Shown here: piece by piece, positions 46,065 to 54,146 of the stretch
Position numbering within the stretch: position 1 is the stretch's first letter
How the letters are laid out: every line of letters starts with the position of its first letter
NCBI RefSeq assembly: GCF_012767755.2
Contig: NZ_AP023189.1
Span: 1,674,001-1,738,000 of the forward strand
DNA from: Pseudomonas tohonis
Lineage (GTDB): Bacteria; Pseudomonadota; Gammaproteobacteria; Pseudomonadales; Pseudomonadaceae
DNA: 64,000 nt
Direction of reading: 5' to 3'
The notes under the pieces: generated by a model
What the model saw: the letters and a program-made list of their open reading frames with translations, nothing else
What the model was told of the DNA's origin: nothing
Databases searched by the model: none
Made by a program: the position numbers and the translations under genes

Positions 46065-46153
46065 TTCAGGGGCGAGACTACCTCCGCTGAGGTTTGGCCG
46101 ATATAGTTTTTATTCGATACTATCCATCGACAAAATCTATCGGGAGAAATGCC

Positions 46154-46702
46154 GTGCTCTTCGATCTGCTGGAGCGCCTGTCCAGCCTCACCCGCGTCTG
46201 GTTCCGCGAGCACCCGCTGCTGGCCGAGCTGCAGCCCATCCAGTTCAGCGCCTTGCTCTACCTCGCCCGCTGCAACCGCTATTCCGACACGCCGCTGGCA
46301 GTGACCGACTATCTGGGGCTGACCAAGGGCACCGTGTCGCAGTCGCTCAAGGCGCTGGAAGCCAAGGGCCTGGTGGTCAAGCGCCCGGACCTGCAGGACC
46401 GTCGCAGCGTGCACCTGGAACTCACGCCGTCGGCCCGCGAGCTGCTGGGTGCAGTGCTGCCGCCGGACTTCCTCGCCGCCGCCACCGCGCGCATGGGCCC
46501 CGCCGCCGGCGAACTGGAGGCGCTGCTCGGCGACCTGTTGCGCAACGTCCAGCGCAGCGTCGACGTGCCCTCGTTCGGCCTGTGCCGCACCTGCCGTTTC
46601 CACCGCACCCTGGACGGCCTGCCCTTCTGCGGGCTGACCGAGGAACCCCTGGTCGCCGGCGACGAGGTGCTGATCTGCCGCGAGCACCGGAATCCCGCAT
46701 AG
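46154..46702 (+). CDS. MarR-family regulator with C-terminal cysteine cluster
   Basis: 182 residues from a GTG at 46154, with ggag eight bases upstream. Winged HTH: SALLYLARCNRYSDTPLAVTDYLGLTKGTVSQSLKALEAKGLVVKRPDLQDRRSVHLELT. Unlike ordinary MarR proteins it ends with FGLCRTCRFHRTLDGLPFCGL..EVLICREH, i.e. Cys144, Cys147, Cys159, Cys175 and His178, a likely Zn or Fe-S site and redox switch. Divergent from the thioredoxin-like/DUF2024/Rof unit, which it should control. Confidence 0.88.
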   Translation: MLFDLLERLSSLTRVWFREHPLLAELQPIQFSALLYLARCNRYSDTPLAVTDYLGLTKGTVSQSLKALEAKGLVVKRPDLQDRRSVHLELTPSARELLGAVLPPDFLAAATARMGPAAGELEALLGDLLRNVQRSVDVPSFGLCRTCRFHRTLDGLPFCGLTEEPLVAGDEVLICREHRNPA

Positions 46703-46916
46703 CCCTCTATCCGCCCCCTTCCTCGAGGGTCCTGAGCGACCAGCGGGCGAAATCCATCGGAACCAAGGCCGAAAACGCCCGGTCCATCACTAGCCGCGTG
46801 ACGAGCCGTCGCGCGGCTGGAGCGGAAGCCGCGTCGTGTCCGCGCCCCAAGGAACCGACAGGGCAGGGCCGCCGTGCGTCCCGTGGACGCCCTGTCCTCG
46901 ACACGCAGGACAGCTC

Positions 46917-48266
46917 ATGCACAAGCCGCTCATCTCCCCCCTCGCCACCGCCACCCTCGTCGCCCTCGCACTGGGCAGCCAGGCCGCCCGCGCCGCCGAT
47001 TTCGTCGTCAACCAGACCGAAGACAGCTACGACGGCGTCTGCGATGCCCACTGCTCGCTGCGCGACGCCATCTCCGCCGCCAACGCCGCGCCGGGCCCGG
47101 ACCGCATCCTGCTCCAGGCGCAGACCTATCGCCTGAGCCTGCCGGCGGGGCGCGACGAGGAGGGCGACGTCGTCGACGAAGACGACAACCTCAATGGCGA
47201 CCTCGACATCCACGACTCCCTCGAAATCATCGGCCAGGGCCCGGCCGCGACCGTGATCAGCGGCACCCCGCAGGCCAACGACCGCCTGCTGGAGGTGTTC
47301 GACGGCGCCCGCGTGGTGCTCGAGCGCCTGCGCCTCACCGGTGGCCACAGCTCCACCTATGGCGGCGCCCTGGAGAACCATGGCGAGGTGGTGTTGCGCC
47401 AGGTGGAAGTGAGCCGCAACAGCTCCACCGGAGCCTTCAGCCCCGGCAATGGCGGCGGCATCGCCAACGACGGGCGCCTGGCCGTGCATCGCTCGGTCAT
47501 CGCCAACAACCGCGCCGGGGCCGGAGAGGGCCACTTCGGCCTGGGTGGCGGCATCTACAACACCGGCGAGCTGCTGCTGCGCGACAGCAGCGTGCAGGGC
47601 AACTCCGCCAGCGACGACGATGACGCCGGCTACGGCGGCGGCCTCTACAACCGCGGCACGGCCGACGTGGCGCGGACCACCTTCAGCGGCAACGGGTCCA
47701 GTTTCGGCTCGGCCATCGGCAACGACGGCACGCTCACCCTGGTCAACTCGACCCTCAGCGGCAACACCCAGTACTACCGGGCCCAGGCCACCCTGAACAA
47801 CGGCCAGCCCTGGATCAGCGCCAGCCCGCAAGCGCTGCTGGTGAACGTCACCATCGCCAACAACAGCGGCGGATACGGGTTGATCAACACAGGCTCGGTG
47901 ACCCTGCGCAACAGCATCATCGCCGGCAACCTCGACGAGGGCCTGGAGACGCCGATGAACTGCGACAACCAGGGCGCCCAGGCGCAATACAAGGCCATCG
48001 GCCTGCTGCTGGGCACCGGGCCCGGCAACTGCACCGGCGACCTGTACGTGGAGCAGACCGACGTCCTCACCAAGGTGCTCTACCCCCTGGCGGACAACAA
48101 CGGCCTGACCCAGACCCACGCCCTGCGCCCACGCAGCCCGGCGGTGGATGCCGGTATCGGCACCTGCACCGCCCATGACCAGCGCGGCTCCAAGCGCCCG
48201 CGTGACGGCGACGGCGATGGCGTGGCCCGTTGCGACCTGGGTGCCTACGAGCGGCCGAAGCCGTAG
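46917..48266 (+). CDS. CSLREA-type beta-helix exported protein, copy 2
   Basis: 449 residues from the ATG at 46917. Signal peptide MHKPLISPLATATLVALALGSQAARA, then DDSYDGVCDAHCSLRDAISAANA-like start (SYDGVCDAHCSLRDAI), beta-helix rungs (GGALENHGEVVLRQVEVSRN, GGGIYNTGELLLRDSSVQGN, GGGLYNRGTADVARTTFSGN), and the choice-of-anchor Q end (SPAVDAGIGTCTAHDQRG...CDLGAYERPKP). It shares architecture and many rung sequences with copy 1 at 40693, so the two come from a duplication, now 5 kb apart. Confidence 0.85.
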   Translation: MHKPLISPLATATLVALALGSQAARAADFVVNQTEDSYDGVCDAHCSLRDAISAANAAPGPDRILLQAQTYRLSLPAGRDEEGDVVDEDDNLNGDLDIHDSLEIIGQGPAATVISGTPQANDRLLEVFDGARVVLERLRLTGGHSSTYGGALENHGEVVLRQVEVSRNSSTGAFSPGNGGGIANDGRLAVHRSVIANNRAGAGEGHFGLGGGIYNTGELLLRDSSVQGNSASDDDDAGYGGGLYNRGTADVARTTFSGNGSSFGSAIGNDGTLTLVNSTLSGNTQYYRAQATLNNGQPWISASPQALLVNVTIANNSGGYGLINTGSVTLRNSIIAGNLDEGLETPMNCDNQGAQAQYKAIGLLLGTGPGNCTGDLYVEQTDVLTKVLYPLADNNGLTQTHALRPRSPAVDAGIGTCTAHDQRGSKRPRDGDGDGVARCDLGAYERPKP

Positions 48267-48287
48267 GTTGGCGAAGCGTGCCGGTGC

Positions 48288-48311
48288 GTGGATGACGCTC
48301 TTTTCATCCAC
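48288..48311. repeat. Dispersed hairpin repeat, copy 5
   Basis: gtggatga/tcatccac with loop cgctcttt, followed by caggcgga. Same flank and loop as the copies at 2364 and 7904. Confidence 0.7.
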
Positions 48312-48429
48312 CAGGCGGAGCGGGTGATGGCGCTGGACCGAAGCCCGGGCCGCGGTGCACTTTTCGCGAATGAATTCGCTCCTACAGCCCTCGATGCACC
48401 GAACACACCGGATGCACCGTCCCTGTAGG

Positions 48430-48445
48430 GGCGACTTCAGTCGCC
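48430..48445. repeat. Palindromic repeat GGCGACTTCAGTCGCC
   Basis: Reverse-complement form of the repeats at 16776 and 53430, preceded by ctgtag. A degenerate REP unit (cgcgaatgaattcgctcc) lies just upstream near 48367. Confidence 0.75.
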
Positions 48446-48484
48446 AAGCAGCCCGTAGGGCTGCCCATCTCCGGCACGGAAACG

Positions 48485-49330
48485 CTACTGCGTCGCCAGC
48501 GCCTCCAGCGCCAACGCCCCCACCGCCAGGTCGATATCGGCATCTGGGTCATCGTCGTCGAGGAACCAGGCGGCGGAGAGGCCGCACCAGGCCACCAGCC
48601 ATTGCAGCAGGCGCTGGCGTTCCAGGCCGGATTCGCGGCAGACGATGGCCAGACGCCGCTGGAAGCGGGCCGGGTCGGTGCCCACCGGGCGGCTGGGGTC
48701 GCAGAGGTCGGGGTTGGCGAAGATCACCGCATAGTCCAGCGCGCGGTCGCCCACCAGGCCCTTGGGGTCGATGGCCAACCAGCCGCGCGGGCCGAAGTCG
48801 AGGAGGTTGCCGTGGTGCAGGTCGCCGTGCAGCAGCCGCTGTTCGCAAGGTGCGGCCAGCAGTTGGCGGGCCAGGGCATCGGCTTCGGTGAGGAAGCCGC
48901 CGTGGCGGCGTGCGGCCGGCGCCAGGTCGGCGAACCAGCTGTGTAGGTCCTTCAGCCCTTTGGGCCGGGGGCCGTCGTAAGTGTGGAGGCGGGCCAGGGC
49001 ACGGCAGAGCAGGGCGGTGGCCAGGTCGTCGTCACCGTCCTGGGCCATGGCGATCAGCGGGTCGCCGCCGCGCTCCAGCAGCAGGCCATCGCCGTCGATC
49101 TCCAGCACCCTCGCCGAGCCTGCACCCCTCCAGGCCCGCATCACCTGGGCGCCGAGGCGTTCGTCCTCGTTCTGGCTGACCTTGAGCATCGCGGCCTGCC
49201 CATCCTTGCGCACCGGCAGCAGCGCGCCGCTGGGGGTGAGCAGCGCCTCGCCGTCCGGCGTCAGCTGCCAGCGTTGCAGGTAGGGGGCGAAAAGGGCTTC
49301 GGCCTCGGCGAGGGAGGGGGCGGGGGGCAT
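48485..49330 (-). CDS. APH(6)/hydroxyurea-type antibiotic phosphotransferase family
   Basis: 281 residues. Kinase-like fold of the StrB/APH(6) family: MLKVSQNEDERLGAQVMRAW (nucleotide Lys), LLERGGDP, LLHGDLHHGNLLDFGPRGWLAIDPKGLVGDRALDYA with the catalytic Asp and metal-binding Asp. Members phosphorylate streptomycin or hydroxyurea, but chromosomal copies in Pseudomonas are mostly uncharacterised and give no proven resistance. No mobile element is nearby. 21 bases from the FKBP gene on the same strand. Confidence 0.85.
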   Translation of the reverse strand: MPPAPSLAEAEALFAPYLQRWQLTPDGEALLTPSGALLPVRKDGQAAMLKVSQNEDERLGAQVMRAWRGAGSARVLEIDGDGLLLERGGDPLIAMAQDGDDDLATALLCRALARLHTYDGPRPKGLKDLHSWFADLAPAARRHGGFLTEADALARQLLAAPCEQRLLHGDLHHGNLLDFGPRGWLAIDPKGLVGDRALDYAVIFANPDLCDPSRPVGTDPARFQRRLAIVCRESGLERQRLLQWLVAWCGLSAAWFLDDDDPDADIDLAVGALALEALATQ

Positions 49331-49351
49331 GGCGTGGTCTCGTGAGGGGGA

Positions 49352-49690
49352 TCAATCGTCCCGGGTCAGCACTTCCAGCAGTTCGATCTCGAACACCAGG
49401 TTGGAGCCGGGCGGGATCTTGCCGACCTGCCGCTCGCCGTAGGCCAGGTGCGCGGGCACTTGCAGCTTGCGCTTGCCGCCGACCCTCATGCCCATCAGGC
49501 CCTGGTCCCAGCCCTTGATCACCCGGCCGGTGCCGATCACGCACTGGAAGGGGCGGCCTTTCTCGATGGAGGAGTCGAACAGGGTGCCGTCCTCCAGCCA
49601 GCCGTTGTAATGGGTGGTGATCAACGCGCCCTTGACCACGGCCTTGCCGTCGCCTTCGTGCAGGTCTTCGATCTTCAATTCTTCGCTCAT
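49352..49690 (-). CDS. FKBP-type peptidyl-prolyl isomerase
   Basis: 112 residues from the ATG at 49690, a single FKBP domain. Motifs: VVKGALITTHYNGWLEDGTLFDSS, FQCVIGTGRVIKGWDQGLMGMRVGGKRKLQVPAHLAYGERQVGKIPPGSNLVFEIELLEV. No signal peptide, so cytoplasmic. Assists protein folding. Second of a possible PilU-like/FKBP/APH transcript, although 123 bases separate it from the ATPase gene. Confidence 0.95.
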   Translation of the reverse strand: MSEELKIEDLHEGDGKAVVKGALITTHYNGWLEDGTLFDSSIEKGRPFQCVIGTGRVIKGWDQGLMGMRVGGKRKLQVPAHLAYGERQVGKIPPGSNLVFEIELLEVLTRDD

Positions 49691-49813
49691 GGCTGCTCGC
49701 TCGCCGTTGGGGTGCAGCGTTTTCGCACCAAGCGCGGCGCTTGGCAAGGGTTTGCGGCGGGGACACCGACCATCGCCGATCTTCGTGACGAAGCTCGAAC
49801 GATGGCGTGCCAC

Positions 49814-50941
49814 TCAATGGTCGCGCAGCACCTTGCGCTCGCTGTCCTGGGGGTCGAAGCCGCGTTCGAGCTTGATCTTCAGCGCCAGGTCGGTGCGCGA
49901 GTCGGCGAACTTCAAGGCGTCCGCCAGGCTGATGCGGCCGGCTTCCACCAGGGTGAACAGGCTCTGGTCGAAGCTGCAGGAGCCGCTTTCCAGGGCGTTC
50001 TCGATGGCGCCTTTGAGTTCGTGCAGCTCGTCGCGCAGGATCAGGTCGCGCACATGGGGGGTGCCCAGCATCAGCTCGATCGCCGCCACGCGCTTGTGGT
50101 CGACGCCGGGCACCAGGCGCTGGCCGACCATGGCCAGGAGGTTCTGCGACAGGTCGCCGAGCACCTGGCGCCGTGCCGCGTCGGGGAAGAAGCGGGTGAT
50201 GCGCTCCACCGCGTGGCGGGCGCTGGTGCCGTGCAGGGTGGCCACGCACAGGTGGCCGGTTTCGGCGTAGTGCAGAGCGTGTTGCATGGTTTCGGCATCG
50301 CGTATCTCGCCGATCATGATCACGTCCGGTGCCTCACGCAGGACGTTGCGCAGGGCGGCGGAAAAACTGTGGGTATCGAGGCCGACCTCGCGCTGGTCGA
50401 TGATCGAGCGACGGTGGCTGTGGAGGAACTCGATGGGGTCCTCGACGCAGAGGATGTGCCCGCTGCGCTGGGCATTGCGGTAATCGAGCATGGCCGCGAG
50501 GGTGGTGGACTTGCCGGAACCGGCGGCGCCGACCACCAGGATCAGCCCACGGTCCTGCAGGGCGAGCTTCTCCAGCAGCGGCGGCAGGCCGAGGCTTTCC
50601 AGGCTGGGGATCTCGGTGCGGATCAGGCGCACCACCATCGAGACCTCGCCGCGCTGCAGGTAGACGTTGGCGCGGAAGCGACCGCTGCCCGGCAGGCTGA
50701 TGGCGAGGTTCATCTCCAGCTCGCGCTCGAATTCCTCGCGCTGGGCGGGCGTCATCAACTGGTTGGCCAGCAGGCGCACCTCGCCCGGTTGCAGGGCGCG
50801 CTCACCCAGGGGGCGGGCATGGCCTTCGAGCTTGATGTGCGGGGGCGAGCCGACGCTGAAGAACATGTCCGAGCCGGCGTGCTGGTGCAGCAGCTCCAGG
50901 TAGGGGAAGACGCTGGGCGTCGTCTCGTTGGGGTCGCTCAT
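49814..50941 (-). CDS. PilT/PilU-family type IV pilus ATPase paralogue
   Basis: 375 residues. Walker A GAAGSGKST (138-146), Asp box, Walker B VIMIGEIRDAET near 205-215 and His box TGHLCVATLHGTSARHAVERI are all present, so it should hydrolyse ATP. Compared with PilU it keeps GSDMFFSVGSPPHIKLEGH at the start and SFDQSLFTLVEAGRISLADALKFADS at the end. Retraction ATPases pull back pili. It is not next to pilT or another pilus gene, so it is probably a third family member rather than the canonical PilU. Confidence 0.9.
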   Translation of the reverse strand: MSDPNETTPSVFPYLELLHQHAGSDMFFSVGSPPHIKLEGHARPLGERALQPGEVRLLANQLMTPAQREEFERELEMNLAISLPGSGRFRANVYLQRGEVSMVVRLIRTEIPSLESLGLPPLLEKLALQDRGLILVVGAAGSGKSTTLAAMLDYRNAQRSGHILCVEDPIEFLHSHRRSIIDQREVGLDTHSFSAALRNVLREAPDVIMIGEIRDAETMQHALHYAETGHLCVATLHGTSARHAVERITRFFPDAARRQVLGDLSQNLLAMVGQRLVPGVDHKRVAAIELMLGTPHVRDLILRDELHELKGAIENALESGSCSFDQSLFTLVEAGRISLADALKFADSRTDLALKIKLERGFDPQDSERKVLRDH

Positions 50942-51065
50942 CCTGCCTCCTTTCGTCGATGGGCAAGCCTAGCAGCGGAACTGGCCGCGCGAACATGGGG
51001 TGCGATTGCCGCAGGCGCCGGCGCCGCTTGCGGAGCGCCCCCGCTGGGCGCGGGGGCGGGTAGGG

Positions 51066-51812
51066 TCAGCGCAGGGTGTAGCCGTTATCGACGACCAGGT
51101 CCTGGCCGTGGATACCACGTGCGGCGGGGGAGAGGAGGAAGAGGATGGCATCGGCGATCGCGCCGGCGTCGAGGAAGTGTCCGTCGAGCAGGCGCTGGTT
51201 CACCGTGCCGGCGACGCTGGCGAGCTGCTGGTCGTCGAGGCCGAGGGTGCCCCAGATGGGGGTTGCGGTCGGGCCGGGGGAGACGAGGTTGATACGCACG
51301 CCGTCCCCCGCCAGCTCGACCGCCAGGGTGCGCGCCTGTGCCTTGAGGGCGGACTTGCTGGCGATGTACGGGGCGAGGCCGGGAAAGGTGACGCTGGAGA
51401 GGAAGGTGCCGATGAACACCACCGAAGCCGGGCGCGACAGGTGGGGCAGCAGTGCGGCGAGGGTGTCCAGCGCACCGGCGCCATTCACCGCCCACTGGCG
51501 CTGGAAGGCGCCCGTGTCGAGACCGTCGGCGAGCTGGGCGATACCGGCGTTGGGCACCAGGCAGTCCACCGGCCCCAGTTCTGCCGCGCGCCGGGCCAGG
51601 CGCGCCAGGTCATCGGCCCGTGTGACGTCGCCCGCCAGCCAGTGCAGCCGTTGCGGGTAGCGCTCCAGCAGGTCCGGCAGGCCGCCGCCCTGGCGCGAGA
51701 AGGCGAGCACGCGAGCGCCGGTGTCGAGCAGGCGTTCGCACAGGGCAAGGCCGATGCCGGAGCTGGCGCCGGTGATCACGGCGAGGCGGTCGTTGAATTC
51801 GTGTGCAGGCAT
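51066..51812 (-). CDS. Short-chain dehydrogenase/reductase
   Basis: 248 residues. NAD(P)-binding ITGASSGIGLALCERLL, NAG (LVPNAGIAQL), catalytic YIASK (Tyr and Lys) and LVSPGPTATPIWG. The usual catalytic Ser 13 residues before the Tyr is Thr here (FIGTFLSSVTFPGLAPY), which some active SDRs accept. Substrate unknown. Monocistronic; the upstream 220 bases are AT-rich with a likely promoter. Confidence 0.9.
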   Translation of the reverse strand: MPAHEFNDRLAVITGASSGIGLALCERLLDTGARVLAFSRQGGGLPDLLERYPQRLHWLAGDVTRADDLARLARRAAELGPVDCLVPNAGIAQLADGLDTGAFQRQWAVNGAGALDTLAALLPHLSRPASVVFIGTFLSSVTFPGLAPYIASKSALKAQARTLAVELAGDGVRINLVSPGPTATPIWGTLGLDDQQLASVAGTVNQRLLDGHFLDAGAIADAILFLLSPAARGIHGQDLVVDNGYTLR

Positions 51813-52034
51813 GAGGCGATTCCTTATGGGTCATTGTGATGGGGCAATGACAGGGATCAGGAAGCGTGCCAGGTAAAATTTTCAGTAAAATCAATTGCTT
51901 GAAAATTATCGCTGTCGTTATGACCTGGTTTGTTCGGGTCGATATGACTGCGCAGGTAGTCGAGTTGACGCGGGGGAGGGGGTGATGCGGAGGTTGGAGC
52001 AGGGCGCCACCTTGGATGACGCCCTCGACCGGGA

Positions 52035-52316
52035 TCAGTCCTGGCGGCTGGTGACTTCCACCAGGTGGTAGCCGAACTGGGTCTTCACCGGGCCTTGCAC
52101 GACGTTGACCGGGGCGCTGAAGACCACGGTGTCGAACTCGCGGACCATCTGGCCCGGGCCGAAGGAACCGAGGTTGCCGCCGTCACGGCTGGACGGGCAG
52201 GTGGAGTTGTCCTTGGCGACCTGGGCGAAATCGGCGCCCCCTTCGATGGCGGCTTTCAGTTCGTTGCACTTGGCTTCGCTGGAAACCAGGATGTGGCGGG
52301 CGGTTGCGCGGGGCAT
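52035..52316 (-). CDS. ppiC: Parvulin-type peptidyl-prolyl isomerase
   Basis: 93 residues, same length as E. coli PpiC. Parvulin pattern: ARHILVSSEAKCNELKAAIEGGADFAQVAKDNSTCPSSRDGGNLGSFGPGQMVREFDTVVFS and GPVKTQFGYHLVEVTSRQ. No signal peptide, so cytoplasmic. Single gene with its own promoter. Third PPIase gene in the window, after ppiA and the FKBP. Confidence 0.96.
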   Translation of the reverse strand: MPRATARHILVSSEAKCNELKAAIEGGADFAQVAKDNSTCPSSRDGGNLGSFGPGQMVREFDTVVFSAPVNVVQGPVKTQFGYHLVEVTSRQD

Positions 52317-52454
52317 GGGAGGACTCCTCTTGAAGAAAGCGCAGAGCCTACCGGAATCGACCGAGCCGTCAACGGGCGGGGGCGTGGGTGGTACGGCGCT
52401 GTGGTGCAGGTCGGGTAAGACCCGGCAGGGGCGGACAGCGGATGTGGCCTGGAC

Positions 52455-52520
52455 GTGGGAGCGGTTTCAACCGCGAAGGGCATGGAGGCGCCTTCGATCG
52501 CGAATGAATTCGCTCCCACA
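52455..52520. repeat. REP pair (BIME-like)
   Basis: gtgggagcggtttcaaccgc faces gcgaatgaattcgctcccac, with 25 bases between the units. Same units as at 511 and 53340. Confidence 0.9.
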
Positions 52521-52603
52521 GGGTCCACCGCCCAAGCAACACACGGAAATTTCCCAAACCCGCCGCAACCCCTTGTTCGCCTCCCACCCCCTCCCTAAGT
52601 TCG

Positions 52604-52814
52604 CCCGGTCGCGGTCAATCTGCGACCGGGTTTGACGACCTGAAGCTAACGGCGCGATGCCGCCTACGGGGCTTGCGGGAAACGGCGTACGTTTCCGGCG
52701 GGAACCGGCTCGCATGCAGTTTTCAGGACTGCATCATCTAATGGCGGATCGCGTGGGGAGACCACTCGTGGTCTGCCGGCTCCGTTTGCCCGGTTCGTCA
52801 ACCCCACGCGATCC
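52604..52814 (+). ncRNA. Candidate structured RNA / hairpin array upstream of BRO-N
   Basis: In 211 bases there are: cccggtcgc/gcgaccggg (52604-52630), ggaaacg/cgtttcc (52678-52696), atgcagt/actgcat (52714-52734), and a 13-bp pair ggatcgcgtgggg (52746-52758) with ccccacgcgatcc (52802-52814). The last pair encloses agaccac/gtggtct (52759-52774) and a gccgg/ccggt hairpin (52775-52794), i.e. a three-way junction. All arms except the last are perfect. It precedes the BRO-N start by 57 bases. No RNA family recognised; a DNA function is also possible. Confidence 0.5.
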
Positions 52815-52871
52815 TCCACCCATCGAATGACGACGATGGCGGAGGCATGGAAACGCAAACGGAGAAACACC

Positions 52872-53321
52872 ATGCATGACGCACTCACCCCCACCTTTTT
52901 CTACCGCAATGAACGCCCCCTGCGCGGCGTGATGATCGACGACCAACCCTGGTTCTGTGCCTACGACTTCGCCCGCCTGCTGGGGCTGCACCACCCGCAG
53001 GCGCTGCACCGGCGCCTGCGTCCCTATCAGGTTCGCAAGGCCCGCTTCGCCTACGCCACGGGCAGCGAGGAGGAGGTCCAGCTCGTCAGCGAAGGAGGCC
53101 TCTACAAGGCCATGCTTCGTTTCGGTCACCCCGAGCTCCGTCATCTGGAGGAATGGCTTGCCCGCGACGTGATTCCCACACTGCGCGACCAGTACGAACG
53201 CTGCCGCAAGCAGCCACGGCGGGTGATGCTGGACTGGAAGTCCCACCGGCTGGTGTTGCTGGATTGGCAAGGCGAGCTGTGGATGCAGTGGGAGAAGGTG
53301 CCGCGCTACCGGGAGCTTTGA
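52872..53321 (+). CDS. BRO-N domain phage-antirepressor-like protein
   Basis: 149 residues from the ATG at 52872, with ggag seven bases upstream. BRO-N pattern: VMIDDQPWFCAYDFARLLGLHHPQALHRRLRPYQVRK, LVSEGGLYKAMLRFGHPELRHLEEWLARDVIPTLRDQY. Antirepressors of phages bind DNA with this domain. Here there are no other phage genes, no integrase and normal base composition, and the C-terminal half (RRVMLDWKSHRLVLLDWQGELWMQWEKVPRY) is not a standard partner domain. A domesticated regulator is likely. Flanked by REP pairs on both sides. Confidence 0.85.
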   Translation: MHDALTPTFFYRNERPLRGVMIDDQPWFCAYDFARLLGLHHPQALHRRLRPYQVRKARFAYATGSEEEVQLVSEGGLYKAMLRFGHPELRHLEEWLARDVIPTLRDQYERCRKQPRRVMLDWKSHRLVLLDWQGELWMQWEKVPRYREL

Positions 53322-53339
53322 GGGACTCGCCGGAAGGGC

Positions 53340-53408
53340 GTGGGAGCGGTTTCAACCGCGAAGGGTGTGGAGTCGGCGCCCTTCGCGAATGAATTCGCTC
53401 CCACAGGG
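53340..53408. repeat. REP pair (BIME-like)
   Basis: gtgggagcggtttcaaccgc and gcgaatgaattcgctcccac, 19 bases after the BRO-N stop. The same pair lies upstream of BRO-N at 52455. Confidence 0.9.
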
Positions 53409-53429
53409 GCGGCGGCGCTGCGCGCCGCT

Positions 53430-53448
53430 GGGCGACTGAAGTCGCCCC
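53430..53448. repeat. Palindromic repeat GGCGACTGAAGTCGCC
   Basis: gggcgactgaagtcgcccc followed by tacagg. Same element as at 16776, and reversed at 48430. Confidence 0.8.
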
Positions 53449-53552
53449 TACAGGTCGCCTCCAACAGGTCGCCCTGACGCATAACGGCTTTTGCCGTTGT
53501 CTCAATGGCGCCGATCCACCACCATCGCCGCCTGGCCTTTCGAGAACCCTCC

Positions 53553-54140
53553 ATGCCCCGCGCCTTGCCCGTGTCCCTGTTGCTGGCCCTGTTGGTAACC
53601 ACTGCTTCGAACCTGGCGCTCGCCTGTGCCGAAGGCGAGACCGAGGTGTGCCTCGGCGGCTGCATCTGCGTGCCCGACCCCAATGGCGTGCTGGCGCCCT
53701 ATCAGGAGCAGGCCGGCGCGGTGGCCGCGTCGGCGCTGGAGGGCTGGTTGCTGCGCTCCCGTGATTCGGCGGCGCAGCAGGGGACGTTGCCGATCCCCCC
53801 GGAAATACGCCAGCGCCTGCTGCCCTGGTATTCGGCGGAGCTGCTCGATGCGGTGCGCTACAAGGTCGGCGACAGCGACGAGATGAACGCCGCCCGCACC
53901 ATGCTGCAGAACCCCGACATCAAGGCCGTGACCCTGGTGGACATCATCGTCTTCCGCACCCAGGACGCGGCCCTGCACGACGTGGCGCTGTGGGCCCACG
54001 AGCTGTTCCACGTGCAGCAGTACCGGGAATGGGGCAGCGACGGTTTCGCCCGGCGCTACAGCCGCGACTTCGACGCGGTGGAGTCGCCGGCCTATGCCCG
54101 CCAGCTGGAGGTGAGCCGTGCCCTGCGGCGCGGCCAGTGA
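53553..54140 (+). CDS. Secreted DUF4157-like protein with HELFH motif
   Basis: 195 residues from the ATG at 53553. Signal peptide MPRALPVSLLLALLVTTASNLALA, mature protein with four cysteines at 25, 33, 37 and 39 (two possible disulfides). VALWAHELFHVQQYREWG has His149-Glu150-x-x-His153, the zincin metal site, as in DUF4157. A third ligand may be Glu177 or Asp174 in DFDAVESPAY. A small secreted metallopeptidase is possible; target unknown. Convergent with the type I secretion genes but not obviously part of them. Confidence 0.8.
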   Translation: MPRALPVSLLLALLVTTASNLALACAEGETEVCLGGCICVPDPNGVLAPYQEQAGAVAASALEGWLLRSRDSAAQQGTLPIPPEIRQRLLPWYSAELLDAVRYKVGDSDEMNAARTMLQNPDIKAVTLVDIIVFRTQDAALHDVALWAHELFHVQQYREWGSDGFARRYSRDFDAVESPAYARQLEVSRALRRGQ

Positions 54141-54146
54141 GGCCGA

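Larger units (their letters stand above)
52317..52871. other. 555-base intergenic region: REP pair plus hairpin array
   Basis: No credible coding sequence. It contains a facing REP pair (52455-52520), then from 52604 a dense array of perfect inverted repeats running almost to the BRO-N gene. The array is described separately. Confidence 0.6.

Noticed and set aside
46707..48311. 534-codon minus-strand frame
   Set aside because: Antisense to the second CSLREA gene; the similar frame at 40552-42207 is the same artefact.
48485..49330. Acquired antibiotic-resistance gene
   Set aside because: No mobile element or composition change; a chromosomal APH(6)-like gene is more likely intrinsic and may not confer resistance.
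52604..52814. Retron, tRNA-Sec or integron attC site
   Set aside because: No reverse transcriptase, integrase or gene cassette nearby, no tRNA anticodon arm or CCA end, and arms do not match attC core sites.
52872..53321. Prophage remnant
   Set aside because: Only one phage-type gene, no integrase, att site or structural genes, and normal composition.
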